Positions 13,697-25,472 of a stretch of DNA of 64,000 bases are shown one piece after another. The first letter of the stretch is position 1, and each line of letters starts with the position of its first letter. The notes under the pieces are model-generated. The model ran no database searches. It was not told the origin of the DNA and saw only the letters and a list, made by a program, of their open reading frames with translations. The DNA comes from Aptenodytes patagonicus. Taxonomy: Eukaryota; Chordata; Aves; Sphenisciformes; Spheniscidae. The stretch covers positions 188,359,706 through 188,423,705 of the forward strand of contig NC_134949.1 of NCBI RefSeq assembly GCF_965638725.1, in the 5' to 3' direction. The position numbers were made by a program, and so were the translations under genes.

Positions 13697-14820
13697 TGTG
13701 GTGGGTTGACCCTGTCTGGACTGCTCTATCACTCCCCTCCTCAGCTGGACAAGGGAGAGAAAATATAATGAAAGGCTCATGGGTCAAGATAAGGACAGGG
13801 AGAGATCACTCACCAATTACCATCATGGGCAAAACAGACTCAACTTGGGGAAATTAGTTTAATTTATTACCAATCAAATCAGAGTAGATTAATGAGAAAT
13901 AAAAACTAAATCTTAAAACACCTTCCCCCCACCCCTCCCTTCTTCCTGGGCTCAACTTTACTCCCAATTTTCTCTACCTCCTTGCCCCAGCAGCACAGGG
14001 GGATGGGGAATGGGGGCTGCAGTCAGTTCATCACACGTTGTCTCTGCCGCTCCTTCCTCCTCAGGGGAAGGACTCCTCACACTCTTCCCCTGCTCCAGCG
14101 TGGGGTCCCTCCCACGGGAGACAGTCCTCCATGAACTTCTCCAACGTGAGTCCTTCCCACGGGCTCCAGTTTTTCATGAACTGCTCCAGCGTGGGTCCTT
14201 TCCACAGGGTGCAGTCCTTCAGGAACAGACTGCTCCAGTGTGGGTCCCCCACGGGGTCACAAGCCCTGCCAGCAAACCTGCTCCAGCGTGGGCTCCTCTC
14301 TCCATGGGTTCACAGGTCCTGCCAGGAGCCCACTCCAGCGTGGGCTTCCCACAGGATCACCACCTCCTTTGGGCATCCACCTGCTCCGGTGTGGGGGCCT
14401 CCGTGTGCTGCAGGTGGATATCTGCTCCACCGTCAACCTCCATGGGCTGCAGGGGGACAACCTGCCTCACCGTGCTCTTCACTGTGGGCTGCAGGAGAAT
14501 TTCTGCTCTGGCACCTGGAGCACCTCCTTCCCCTCCTTCTTCACTGACCTTGGTGTCTCCAGGGCTGCTCCTCTCACATATTCCCACTCACCTCTCCAGT
14601 TGCTGTTGCACAGCAGTTTTTTTCCCCCTTCTTAAATATGTTACCACAGAGGTGCTACCACCGTCGCTGATTGGCTCAGCCTTGGCCAGCGGTGGGTCCA
14701 CCTTGGAGACAGCTGGCACTGACCCTGTAGGGCATAGGAGAAGCTCCTAGGAGCTTCTCGCAGAAACCACCCCTGTAGCCCCCCGCTACCAAAACCTTGC
14801 CACACAAACCCAATACAACA
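13697..14820 (-). mobile_element. Solo LTR of an avian endogenous retrovirus (ERVL-like), minus strand
   Basis: Read on the minus strand, the element starts TGTTGTATTGGG and ends CAACCCACCACA, so it has the TG...CA ends of an LTR. In order along the minus strand it shows a CCAAT box (complement of ATTGG at 14670-14674), a TATA-like TATTTAAG (complement of 14631-14638) and an AATAAA signal (complement of 13863-13868). No gag, pol or env sequence flanks it, so it is a solo LTR. A repeated ACATCT straddles the two edges (13692-13697 and 14818-14823), but a clean target-site duplication outside TG/CA is not evident. I recognise the sequence as a common bird LTR; assignment to ERVL is from memory and less certain. 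Several overlapping frames of 60-246 codons inside it have no known domain and should not be called genes. Confidence 0.8.
14093..14400 (-). repeat. Seven-unit tandem array inside the LTR (period about 45-52 bp)
   Basis: On the + strand the motif CTCCAGCGTGGG or a close variant recurs at 14093, 14139, 14184, 14233, 14281, 14333 and 14384. Most units also carry a CCCACGGG-like block. The array lies between the TATA-like box and the polyadenylation signal of the minus-strand LTR, so it would be in the transcribed (R) part. Confidence 0.8.
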
Positions 14821-16916
14821 TCTAAGCCCTGTTGGGACTTGCAAGCTAGGAGTGCCTCACTCTCTCTTGCTAGTGCACCTGGTCTGGTACTCTGCAAGAT
14901 CAGTACCTACAGATGAAAAACAGATGGAAGGAAAACCTCCTTATATCCAAGGATCACTGGTTTGAGTACTTGCCTGGAATGGAGGACACGTATTAAATTT
15001 CTCCTTCTGCTGCTAGTAATTTGGGTACTACTATAACCAGAAGACAAGAGGTATTCAGAATAAGGCTGAGCTTTTTATGGTCTAATCAAATGGTTATGGA
15101 ATCAGACAGAAAACGATCTACAATCTTGTAGCCTGGGCATTGAGCTGAGCAAATGGGAAGTTGATTTCATTACCTTTTCTATCTCATACTTTTCAGTTTC
15201 AGAATAATTTTTCTCCATTTTTTTCCTTTTTCTTTCTCTCCTTCATTACACTGTCCAGTGAGGGTCGGCTTTCAGAGGAGAAACTGAAAATATCTTAATA
15301 TCAAACATTTTCAGCCACTATCTCAACTACATGAAGCAGGAAACCAGTGAAAAGATGTAATGGGACCCATCTTTCTCAAATTTTTTTTCTGTCTCATTAC
15401 TAGATTTTTAAACTATGTGGAGAGAGAAGAAACTGACTTTGAAATAAATAGATTACTCCCTTGTCATATTCTGAAAAAAAGGGCAGAAAGGAGGCCAAGG
15501 AAGAGTGGCAAATTTTGCTGTGAGTGTGTAAAAAATTAAGTGCCTTTTAATTAGACACTTACATGTGAGATTTTACTACAGATAAGTTTAAATATTTTCC
15601 TAGCACTTCTCACCAGATAATGCAAGTGGTACCCCTAAAAGTCTATTGCCCCCTTGTAATGCCTAGACAGTTCAGAGTTCAAGCTGTAGAACCCACCTGG
15701 TCGCTAAATGCATGAGACCTGTCTTTTAAAGGGTATCATAGCATTCAGCACTGAGCCTAAGTCCCGGTTATAGATCCAGTCCTATATTGTCAAAGTTGCA
15801 TTTTTCTTTGAGTAGAAAAAGCAGACACTAAAATCATACAATAAAGAGAATACATTATCTATTTAAAGTAAATGGAAAATCATGTCGATTGATTGAAATT
15901 CAGCATTTGACTGAAAGAAAAGTCCTCAGCCTACAAATCATGGGTTTTCCAGGGCAAAACGAGGAGCTGCATTTGATTGCCTGTGCTCAAGAACTATTTA
16001 ATGTGAACTGCAGGAGGTAGTCTACATTGCAGTACATTGAAATGGAAAAGATGAATAAAGACAAGCCCCTTGTCACTGAAAGACAAAAGGCCAAAGGCAA
16101 TTATTATTAAATCATTGTGACAGCAAGATAAAGATTGAGTTCTACAAGCAACAAAGAGATTGGAAAATGTTAAATGTAGGCCAATATAAAACTCTCAGCA
16201 CAGCATTAGGTGTTGTGCACTCAATCAAGTAAGAGAAAACATTCTCCAAAACAAAATGTATAAATACAATAAAAATTGTCCACACATACAACTGGCATTC
16301 ACATATTTTTGTAATTCATGGGTTCTTGTCAAACTGGCTCGTTATACCTCAGATGGTCACCAAAGTATTCTATGTACTGGCATTTACTATGCAGTGATCC
16401 AGTTAAAAGTACCTTGAGTCCTGTGTGATCCACTAAATCATATATTATACTATTCACTATTGAACATGGCTTTGCAAACAGCATCTGCCATGGAAGGCAT
16501 AATTTTCAGAATATCTATGTGTCAATCTCTCCAGTCTGATGTGTTGATGCTGTGAATGGATAGAGAAAATTACCAAAGGGTAAAAAAGAGTAGTTCATGT
16601 AACAAATGGGATAAAAATATTTCATAGGTAAAAAATACTTTTGCAAAATAATAAAATCAAAATAGGAAAAAAGCATAGATGTTTTGCTTATCCCCAAAAC
16701 ATATATAAATATTACCATGTTTTACCACTGCTTAAATTGAACTAACTCTGACATGAAAAACCAATAACTTAGGAATCATTCATTAATACAACTATTCAGG
16801 GCAGAAAAAGAACACAAACTAGAATAACTAGATAAAACAGTCTTTAAGAACTGGAGAATAAAAATACAAGAACAAAAGTGTCAAATTTGCTATAAATACT
16901 CTAAAAAAATATGAAA
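14821..16916. other. Intergenic AT-rich DNA, nothing recognised
   Basis: No supported gene or repeat. The frames present are short and carry no recognisable domain. The stretch separates the solo LTR from the long CR1 element. Confidence 0.5.
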
Positions 16917-17159
16917 CTCAACAAGACGAAATTCTACAAGTGGCTGGCAGAAGTCGCACAACCGCTAGCCCTTGCTCTCGTGGGGGACTTCAACTTCCCG
17001 GGCGTCTGCTGGAAATACAACACGGCAGAGAAGAAACAGTCTAGGAGGTTCCTGGAGTGTGTGGAAGACAACTTCCTGACACAGCTGGTAAGTGAGCCTA
17101 CCAGGGGAGGTGCTTCTCTTGACCTATTGTTTACAAACAGAGAAGGACTGGTGGGAGAT

Positions 17160-17553
17160 CACAGAATCATAGAATCATTAAGGTTGGAAAAGACCTCTAA
17201 GGTCATCGAGTCCAACCGTCAACCCAACACCACCATGCCCACTAAACCATGTCCCTAAGTGCCTCATCTACATGTCTTTTAAATACCTCCAGGGATGGGG
17301 ACTCAACCACTTCCCTGGGCAGCCTCTTCCAATGTTTTTTTCCTCACATCCAATCTAAACCTCCCCTGGCGCAACTTGGGGCCATTTCCTCTCGTCCTAT
17401 CGCTAGTTACTTGGGAGAAGAGACCGACCCCCACCTCGCTACAGCCTCCTTTCAGGTAGTTGCAGAGAGCGATGAGGTCTCCCCTGAGCCTCCTTTTCTC
17501 CAGGCTAAACAACCACAGTTCCCTCAGCCACTCCTTGTAAGACTTGTTCTCCA
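17160..17553 (-). mobile_element. Nested CR1 3' fragment (minus) inside the + CR1
   Basis: On the minus strand this is the last roughly 390 bp of a CR1, ending in AATGATTCTATGATTCTGTG. It sits within the codons after GLVGD of the host element. AGAT lies on both sides (17156-17159 and 17554-17557), consistent with a 4-bp target-site duplication. If the insertion and one AGAT copy are left out of consideration, the host reading frame is continuous across the site, so the insertion happened in an already resident CR1. Confidence 0.88.
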
Positions 17554-18229
17554 AGATGTGGTGGTCGGAGGCCGTCTTGGACTTAATGACCATGAAATGA
17601 TAGAATTCTCGATTCTTGGTGAAGTAAGGAGGGGGGCCAGCAAAACCGCAACCATGGACTTCCGGAGGGCGGACTTTGGCCTGTTCAGGACGCTGGTTGA
17701 GAGAGTCCCTTGGGAGACGGTCCTGAAGGGCAAAGGGGTCCAGGAAGGCTGGACGATCTTCAGGAAGGAAGTCTTAAAGGCGCAGGAGCAGGCTGTCCCC
17801 ATGTGCCATAAGAAGAACGGGCGGGGAAGACGACCGGCCTGGCTGAACGGGGAGCTCTTGCTGGGACTCAGGAAAAAAAGGAGAGTTTACCACTTGTGGA
17901 AGAAGGGGCAGGCGACTCAAGAAGAGTACAGGGATCTCGTTAGGTCGTGCAGAGAAGAAATGAGAAAGGCAAAAGCCCAGCTAGAACGCAATCTGGCCGC
18001 TGTTGTTAGAGACAACAAAAAATGTTTTTACAAATATATTAATGACAAGAAGAGAGCCAAGGAGAATCTCCATCCCTTATTGGATGCGGGGGGGAACATT
18101 GTCACCGAGGATGAGGAGAAGGCTGAGGTACTTAATGCCTTCTTTGCCTCAGTCTTTAACAGGCAGAGCAGTTATCCTCAGGGTATTCAGCCCCCTGAGC
18201 TGGAAGACAGGGACGGCGAGCAGGATTAA

Positions 18230-19639
18230 CCCCCTATAATCCAAGAAGAAGCAGTTAACGACCTGCTACGCCACCTGGATGCTCACAAGTCTATGGGGCC
18301 AGATGGGATCCACCCGAGAGTGCTGAGGGAGCTGGTGGAGGAGCTCTCCAAGCCACTCTCCATCATTTATCAGCAGTCCTGGTTAACGGGGGAGGTTCTG
18401 GACGACTGGAGGCTTGCCAATGTGACGCCCATCTACAAGAAGAGCCGGAAGGAGGATCTGGGGAACTACAGGCCTGTCAGCCTGACCTCGGTGCTGGGGA
18501 AGATGATGGAGCGGTTCATCTTGAGGGCGCTCACAAGGCATGTGCGGGACAACCAGGGGATTCGGCCTAGCCAGCACGGGTTCATGAGAGGCAGGTCCTG
18601 CCTGACTAACCTGATCTCCTTCTATGACCAGGTGACCCGCCTAGTGGGTGAGGTCCACCTGGACTTCAGTAAGGCCTTTGACACCATCTCCCACAGCATT
18701 CTCCTCGAGAAGCTGGCGGCTCACAGCTTAGACAGGTGTACTCTGCGCTGGGTCAAAAACTGGCTGGACGGCCGGGCCCAGAGAGTTGTGGTGAATGGAG
18801 TTACATCCAGTTGGCGGCCGGTCACGAGTGGTGTTCCCCAGGGCTCAGTTTTGGGGCCGGTCTTGTTCAATATCTTTATCAATGATCTGGATGAGGGGAT
18901 TGAGTGCACCCTCAGTAAGTTTGCAGACGACACCAAGTTGGGTGGGAGTGTTGATCTGCTCAAGGGTAGGAAGGCTCTGCAGGGGGACCTGGACAGGCTG
19001 GATCAATGGGCCGAGGCCAACCGTATGAGGTTCAACAAGGCCAAGTGCCGGGTCCTGCACTTTGGCCACAACAACCCCATGCAGCGGTACAGGCTTGGGG
19101 AAGAGTGGCTGGAAAGCTGCCCAGCAGAAAAGGACCTGGGGGTGCTGGTCGACAGCCGGCTGAACATGAGCTGGCAGTGTGCCCAGGCAGCCAAGAAGGC
19201 CAATGGCATCCTGGCCTGTATCAGAAATAGTGTGGCCAGCAGGAGTAGGGAAGTGATCGTGCCCCTGTACTCGGCACTGGTGAGGCCGCACCTCGACTAC
19301 TGTGTTCAGTTTTGGGCCCCTCACTACAAGAAGGACGTCGAGGTGCTGGAGCGTGTCCAGAGAAGGGCAACGAGGCTGGTGAGGGGTCTGGAGAACAAGT
19401 CTTATGAGGAGCGGCTGAGGGAGCTGGGGTTGTTTAGCCTGGAGAAAAGGAGGCTCAGGGGAGACCTCATCGCTCTCTACAACTACCTGAAAGGAGGTTG
19501 TAGCAAGGTGGGGGTCGGTCTCTTCTCCCAAGTAACTAGCGATAGGACAAGAGGAAATGGCCTCAAGTTGCACCAGGGGAGGTTTAGATTGGACATGAGG
19601 AAAAAAACATTGGAACAGGCTGCCCAGGGAAGTGGTTGA
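18230..19639 (+). pseudogene. CR1 ORF2 reverse transcriptase relic
   Basis: This is the RT part of the CR1 polyprotein, the enzyme that copies LINE RNA into target DNA. Visible blocks in order are NYRPVSLTS (motif 0 region, near 18465), LDFSKAFDT (motif A, near 18660-18690), [11 protein letters not shown] (motif B, near 18828-18858) and FADDTK (motif C with the catalytic DD, 18920-18937). The C-terminal CR1 region with [15 protein letters not shown] follows. The frame is open from 18230 and is continuous with the upstream part except for the TAA at 18227-18229. The natural terminus is lost by a deletion near 19605. It is a dead copy, not a host gene. Confidence 0.88.
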
Positions 19640-19910
19640 GTCACCATCCCTGGAACTATTTAAAAGGCGTGTAGATGAGGCACTTAGGGACATGGCTTAG
19701 TGGGCAAGGTGGTGTTGGGTTGACGGTTGGACTCCATGATCTTAGATTTTTTCCAACCTTAATGATTCTATGATTCTATGATTCAAAAGGGACTACATTC
19801 AGAAAAGTAAAAGAGAAATATCTAGGTGTCCAGTTGAAGTATCAAAGTATATTAATGCACAAATTATTCATCTTAGAAGCTGACTGATAGAGTAAAAAGC
19901 AATATCCTGA

Positions 19911-20030
19911 AATGGGAAAAGGAAAAAAAAAGGATAAAAAAAAAAAGAAGAAAAAAAGAAGAAAAAAAAATAGAAAGAAGAGAGAAGGAAGAAGCAAAAA
20001 GAAATGGAATTAAAAGAAACAGAAAAAAAT
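19911..20030. repeat. A-rich purine low-complexity tract
   Basis: A run of GAAAAAAAG/GAAGAAAAAAA-type units, almost all purine on the + strand, starting about 130 bp after the CR1 3' end. Confidence 0.85.
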
Positions 20031-23000
20031 AATCTAGATAGATAGCAAAACCATCCCTGACAGCAAAATTAACTAATATAAATAACCTTTATCTCTATAT
20101 GCTCATTAAATGCAACCCATACACCCAATCCTGAAAAATAAGCATGGCATCAGTTTGTCTCACTGAAGCAGAATATTTGCATCCTATAGCTACACCTATG
20201 GTATAATTTGATATCAGTGAATTTGTGCAGGGTGTGGTCAGGAAAGAACCTAGCCTTGTGCTTCTATATGGGTTAATGCAAACATTCAACTCACATTTTG
20301 CCAGAAGAACAGCTCAATGAGAGTGTTTATGACTGTATTCATCAGAATAGCCAATACCACAGAAAGAAAAATCTGTAAAATCCAGACTACTTTGCCACAG
20401 GCTGGGATCACCCAGCAGTATAAAACTGAGGCATTATACTGAAGATTTAAAAGAAAAACATTATGCAATGCATTTCTGGACCTTTTAAAAAACATTATAA
20501 AACAAAATTAGGAATGTAAAACAGGAAGGGTGTGGATTTCAATCTCTGTATAGAAATATAACTAGAGATTTGGGAAAAGAAGAAGAAAAGAAAGACTATT
20601 CCATATCAAAACCCTCCTACTATAAGCTATCATTGTTAAGTGTAGTATAAATTGGAGTGAGGTCATTATCTTTATTCTTGCTTTTTCCTTGTCTGAGGGA
20701 ATTGGTGGAAGGAATGACTGATGTACTGGATTTTGATAGCAAGCAAAGTACACAATCCTGCTTCTGTACATTTAAACATGTAAAGTATCACATATATCTG
20801 GTTTCATATTTGACAGGTTTATCCCTTAGCCTATTCAAGTCGTAAAAGCAATTCTAAGAAATTCTTTGTGTTTTCTAGAAGCTTAGTTATACATGGAGAA
20901 ACTTGATTTCAGTAATTTAGACCATGTTAAAATGAGCTATTTTACATAGGTACTGGAGGGAAGTATAACTGTTTCCACCAAGGTAATTATGAAGTTTTCA
21001 TAGCCTTCTTACCATAAAAATAGTCCCCAAAGTGCATGTAGATCAGTACTAATGAAAATAACAAATAAATAACTTTAATGAAGAGAAACATGGCATCATG
21101 GGACAGTAATTCATTCTTTAAACTCAATTTTAATGCTGAAAATAAGCCGGTAATTTTATGTATGTATATGTTCTGATTTAATAGGCAGTGCATTACTAGT
21201 TAAGCCATTAAATCTTCAATGTTCAAATGGATGGCACCGGCATTAATTCTTTTATCACTTATTTCCACCAATATGGAATCATGAAATTGACTAGATTCAG
21301 AGGGATCTAAAGTTGGAAAGGCAGTCCTAATCTTGAAACCTCCATGATTTTTCAGATTAAACATCTTGCAGAGTTTGAAAATGGTTGAGAGCTAAGCCAC
21401 TGGCAAGACTGTTTAAAGGGCAAATGGAGAAGCTGAGACTACGTGTCAGTCCAAATGTAAAGTGAAGGAGGGGAAGAAAGCAGAACTTTGGCTGTATGGA
21501 ATCTGTCACACCTTTGAGGAGATTTTAGGCTTTAGGTAAGGTAACATGAGTACCAGGGAGGTTATTATTTAGTTTTTGATTGCTGCTGCAGTCTTTATCT
21601 GAATTATTTATCTGAATAAATAATAACCTTTTATTTTGAACAAGTTCTTCTCTGCCACTGAAATCCATTGCTGCCATAATGTGTCAAAAGGAAGTCTAAA
21701 CAGGTGCAAAAATATCAAGCCAAAAGCGCAATGAACAATCACAAGTATGGTAACCTGATAAGCCAAGCACAGAGCAAGGACAGTTAACAGGATCCCGTTA
21801 TAACAATGTACAGCCGTGAATCCGCCACTTGGAAGAAACAGGCAGAGTCAGGGGAAGCAGCACAACTTACACAAAGAAAGGGTGGAGAAAAATATGCTTA
21901 ACTGATAATTAAGAGGTTTGCCTTCTAATTTATCTGTCCAAATTTATGTCCAGACACCAACACCGCAAATGTTTAGAGTTGAGCAAGTCATCTTTATGGT
22001 CAAACCAGAGAAACAAACCCAGATATTTGTGTGTGTTTCTAGATGATTCCTAAAGCAGGTCAAATGGGTCATGCTTAAGTGAAAAGTTCTGAGAGAGGAA
22101 TCCTACCACTGGATCTTGGTAAAATCTCAGAACAGTGCTGTGCCACAGGTTCCCATTATTTAAAACAGAATAATATTATGTCACTGTTGGAGTAATTCAT
22201 GCACTAAAGCTCTTCTAGCATGAAGATGCTGTAAACAGTGGAATACTATTAATTGTCTTTATAAAGATTAAAAAATGCATATTTATCTCTAACCTATTAA
22301 GCTCTTAGCTTTTTAGCTGCATTATACCCACTGCATAAATGCTGTAAGAAAACAGTTGTGCAATGCAATCAAAAAGAATGGGATGCTAGGTGAGTCAAAA
22401 CATCAGTACTTAGCCATGAGCTCATCATCTCATAGATAAAGTACACGGAGAACATTGTTGAACTCTTACTTTGCATGTCAGTAACATCAGTTAAAATTAC
22501 CTTGTCTGTTGGAATTTCTGCTATGATATACAATGATAAGTGAAACAGTAAATTTACTCATTTTGATGAACATGCAGAATAAATAAAAAAATAAATGAAT
22601 ACAAGCACATTCAGATAAGGAATGACATAAAATACTGCGTATATTAAACATCTGTTACTTTAATATGCTGAATAAATCACAGAACAGTGTGAAGTCCTGT
22701 TCTGTAAGTCATATTTGGTAGAATTTTTTTACAAGTGAAATCCGAGGTCAGGAGTCATGATCAATTTCTGTAACCTTTTTTAAGCAAAATAAGGTGAACC
22801 CTAGAGACACACAAAAAATGTAAAAGACTGTTACTTCAGTCATGACTGAAACTGGACACTATCACATTTCTGATCACTTTAACTTAAAGATGTTGTTTTA
22901 AGACGGACATATCCACAGCTCCAAGCTGTCAGAGCAAAGTGTGAGCAGTCAAACCATTTCTGAATGGTAATCTCCAAAGCCATTTTTGTCTCAGATGCAT

Positions 23001-25451
23001 ATAAATAAACACAGCAGTGTTGTGAGAAGACACAATCTTCCTCTGAAAGTCACAATATTTTCCTACATATAACTCAAGGTTATCAAAAAAGTTTAATTTT
23101 TTAGTGTATGCAGGTAGTACAAGTTTATCCACCAGAGCCCTTCCCCTCCATGCAAAGAGGAATAGATTTCTCTCCTCCTTCTGGTGTACAGCATGAGTGG
23201 ATTACCTAAGTATGTTGCTTATCTTCACACTTATTTTCAAGAAACATTATATACGAGGCTTTACGTTATCTGGAAAATGAATTATGCATGTGACAATATG
23301 GCACATCCCTCAGTCAGCCTATTTCTAGTGTCTACTCTGCTTCTTCTGCCATCACATGCTGTGATCAAAAATAATCCTGTTTTTCTGAAGGTGCTTTGTT
23401 CTTGGGTTTTTCCTATCATCTCTGGGAAGGAATTACTTTAACTTTCTCCCTAACAAATACTATTTGCAAACACATGGACGTTATATTTAAATCACCAAAG
23501 ATTAACTGAAGCAGCAGGAGGCCAAGGGAAGGTGCTATCTCTTCAGAAAGCAAGATAACAGCCTGGGAAAGCTGAAGGTTTTGTAGGGTTTGAATTTGTA
23601 TGGGTTTTTTTATATAAGTAGGAGTACCAAAGGTTAGAAATTAGCAACATAAAGATGTTGTTTAGTGCCCGTCTCTCCCTGTTTGACTCCTGTGCCAGTT
23701 ATAAAGTTTATTTGATACTGATGATTCTCTTTATGGATGACATACTATTGAAGCTGGTCAGCTTCAGCCAACTCAATACTACAGCAAGATACTGAGTTGG
23801 CTCTTTTCAGATCAGGTATTTTAACATTGTAGTAAAATTTTTGGCTCACCTGATGCCAAAACCCATTCTTTCTCAGGAATTCTTCTGAAGCTGTTCTCAG
23901 GCCAGACCCACTTTGTAAAACAGCATAATGTATTTGCAAAGATGGCAGTCTTTTTAGTTGTGTGTAGCAAGTGAAGTTAATTGGCCTCTTCTTACTTCTA
24001 ATGAGGGAAGTTTCCCTGCCTGTTTTCCAACATATGAAATTTCCATCTCTATATACAGCAGTCTGTGGAATAGCACATACGCTGTCTTGAGTCAGCTTGG
24101 AACCATTCCACCTTCCACATCCCCACAGTCTTCTTAAGAGGAAGTGAACTGAGTGCCTCCATCTGTACTGATAAATATAGAAGGACCAGGGAACAATCCA
24201 TGTCCTATCTCCCACCATGCAGCACCAACGAGCATGCATTCATACTTTTTAGTAATTAGAAACATCAGATTTATCTTTTTAGTTCCAGTAGTCCAAAGCA
24301 GAGCCAAGATGCCGTGCCAGCAGTTAAGCTGTATGTGTGTTTAGGGGTTGCAGTGCTAAGTTCACTTGCTGGCCCTCCTGGGAACCCAGTAAGACCCGGC
24401 TTTGAGACAAAATACATAGCCATGTGAGGCACTTAGGTCCTGATCAAGAAATGTAATGATCAGATGCCTGCCCAGACCACATGTGAGGAATACACGTTAC
24501 CAGTAGAAAGCAAGAAAACTCAGAATGGAATCCAACCTGACAAGTGCACTGAGAAGACATTCACCTAAATTCTGCATGTAATGTGGAACCAGCAAAATCT
24601 AACTAAAAAATAGCGTTTAAGACCTTGCTAACTCCAAGCACTCCTCCTCAGGCATCCTCGTTAGCTGCCTACAAGGAAACACATTCTCTTGGTTTGAATA
24701 GATGGCTCAGAAGTAACTCCTGAAAGTACCTTCCTTGGCAAAGCCTCTACACCAGCCCATTTTACAAAAATGGAGTGGCAGCTCATCTGCCATTACCTGA
24801 GCCCTAAAAAAAAAGATGTTTCCTCTTCCTTGATCCCTCAGGGAAAGTTGAGGCCTCTTTGCTGAGTCAAAGGCTCTTTTGAGCCTTCAATGTTGTCCAG
24901 TGGATAGTCATGACAATCCCTCGCTTTAAGCAAACCAGGCCAGCTGTAAAATATATTTGGTGGGTAAAACTGTGTGATATTTCTCTCGAGTGAGCTTTAG
25001 GCACTTCACAGAGACCATGGTAATTTTAAATGGCGCTCTGATCAATCAACAAGCTATTTTGAATTCTACTCTGTGGCATGAACTTCTTCTCAAGTACCGT
25101 AAAGGAAGAACAACCATCCATTCCTGTTTGGTGGGAGCTCTTGATGCTGTACACTTCTCCCTGTATGAAAAAACAAATGACATTATGTTTAGCTTTCTTT
25201 TTAAAATTACCTCAACCTTGAAACTAGCTATGGGTGCAAATTACTCAAGAAAAAAATTAATGAACTTGAACTCCTTTTATAAATTCTAAAAATAGCCTCT
25301 GAAGAGTGCAAAGCCACGGATGTTACTAAGTTCAGTGACCTGTAATAACCATTATTGTTTCCATTGACCCATAGTAACAATTGACCTGGACTGGAACTAG
25401 CAACACTCAATAGCACATTTTCAATTTTTTTTTAATGTTCCATTTTCCAAG

Positions 25452-25472
25452 ACACACACACACACACACACA
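25452..25472. repeat. (AC)n microsatellite, about 10.5 units
   Basis: An uninterrupted AC dinucleotide repeat in non-coding DNA. Confidence 0.95.

Larger units (their letters stand above)
16917..19784 (+). mobile_element. Long 5'-truncated CR1 LINE, interrupted by a nested CR1
   Basis: The element begins inside the ORF2 endonuclease region (a GDFNFPGVCW motif near 16985) and runs to CR1-type ATTCTATG repeats at 19763-19784. From 17558 one frame continues through the endonuclease-RT linker and the whole reverse transcriptase. Damage is limited: a foreign insertion at 17160-17553, one in-frame TAA at 18227-18229, an apparent in-frame loss of about 18 bp just before RT motif A (near 18650), and a deletion near 19605 that shifts the frame before the natural C-terminus. 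ORF1, the 5'UTR and the first part of the endonuclease are missing, which is the usual result of incomplete reverse transcription. It cannot be mobile. Confidence 0.92.

Noticed and set aside
13384..13857. 157-codon + frame
   Set aside because: Half of it lies in the LTR end; no domain or conserved features.
14010..14750. 246-codon + frame and shorter overlapping frames
   Set aside because: Antisense and frame shadows of the tandem repeats within the minus-strand LTR; no domain.
18845..19693. 282-codon minus-strand frame
   Set aside because: Exact antisense of the CR1 ORF2 relic; the same shadow recurs over the other CR1 copies (46189-46854, 50460-51332 on +, 60279-60851).
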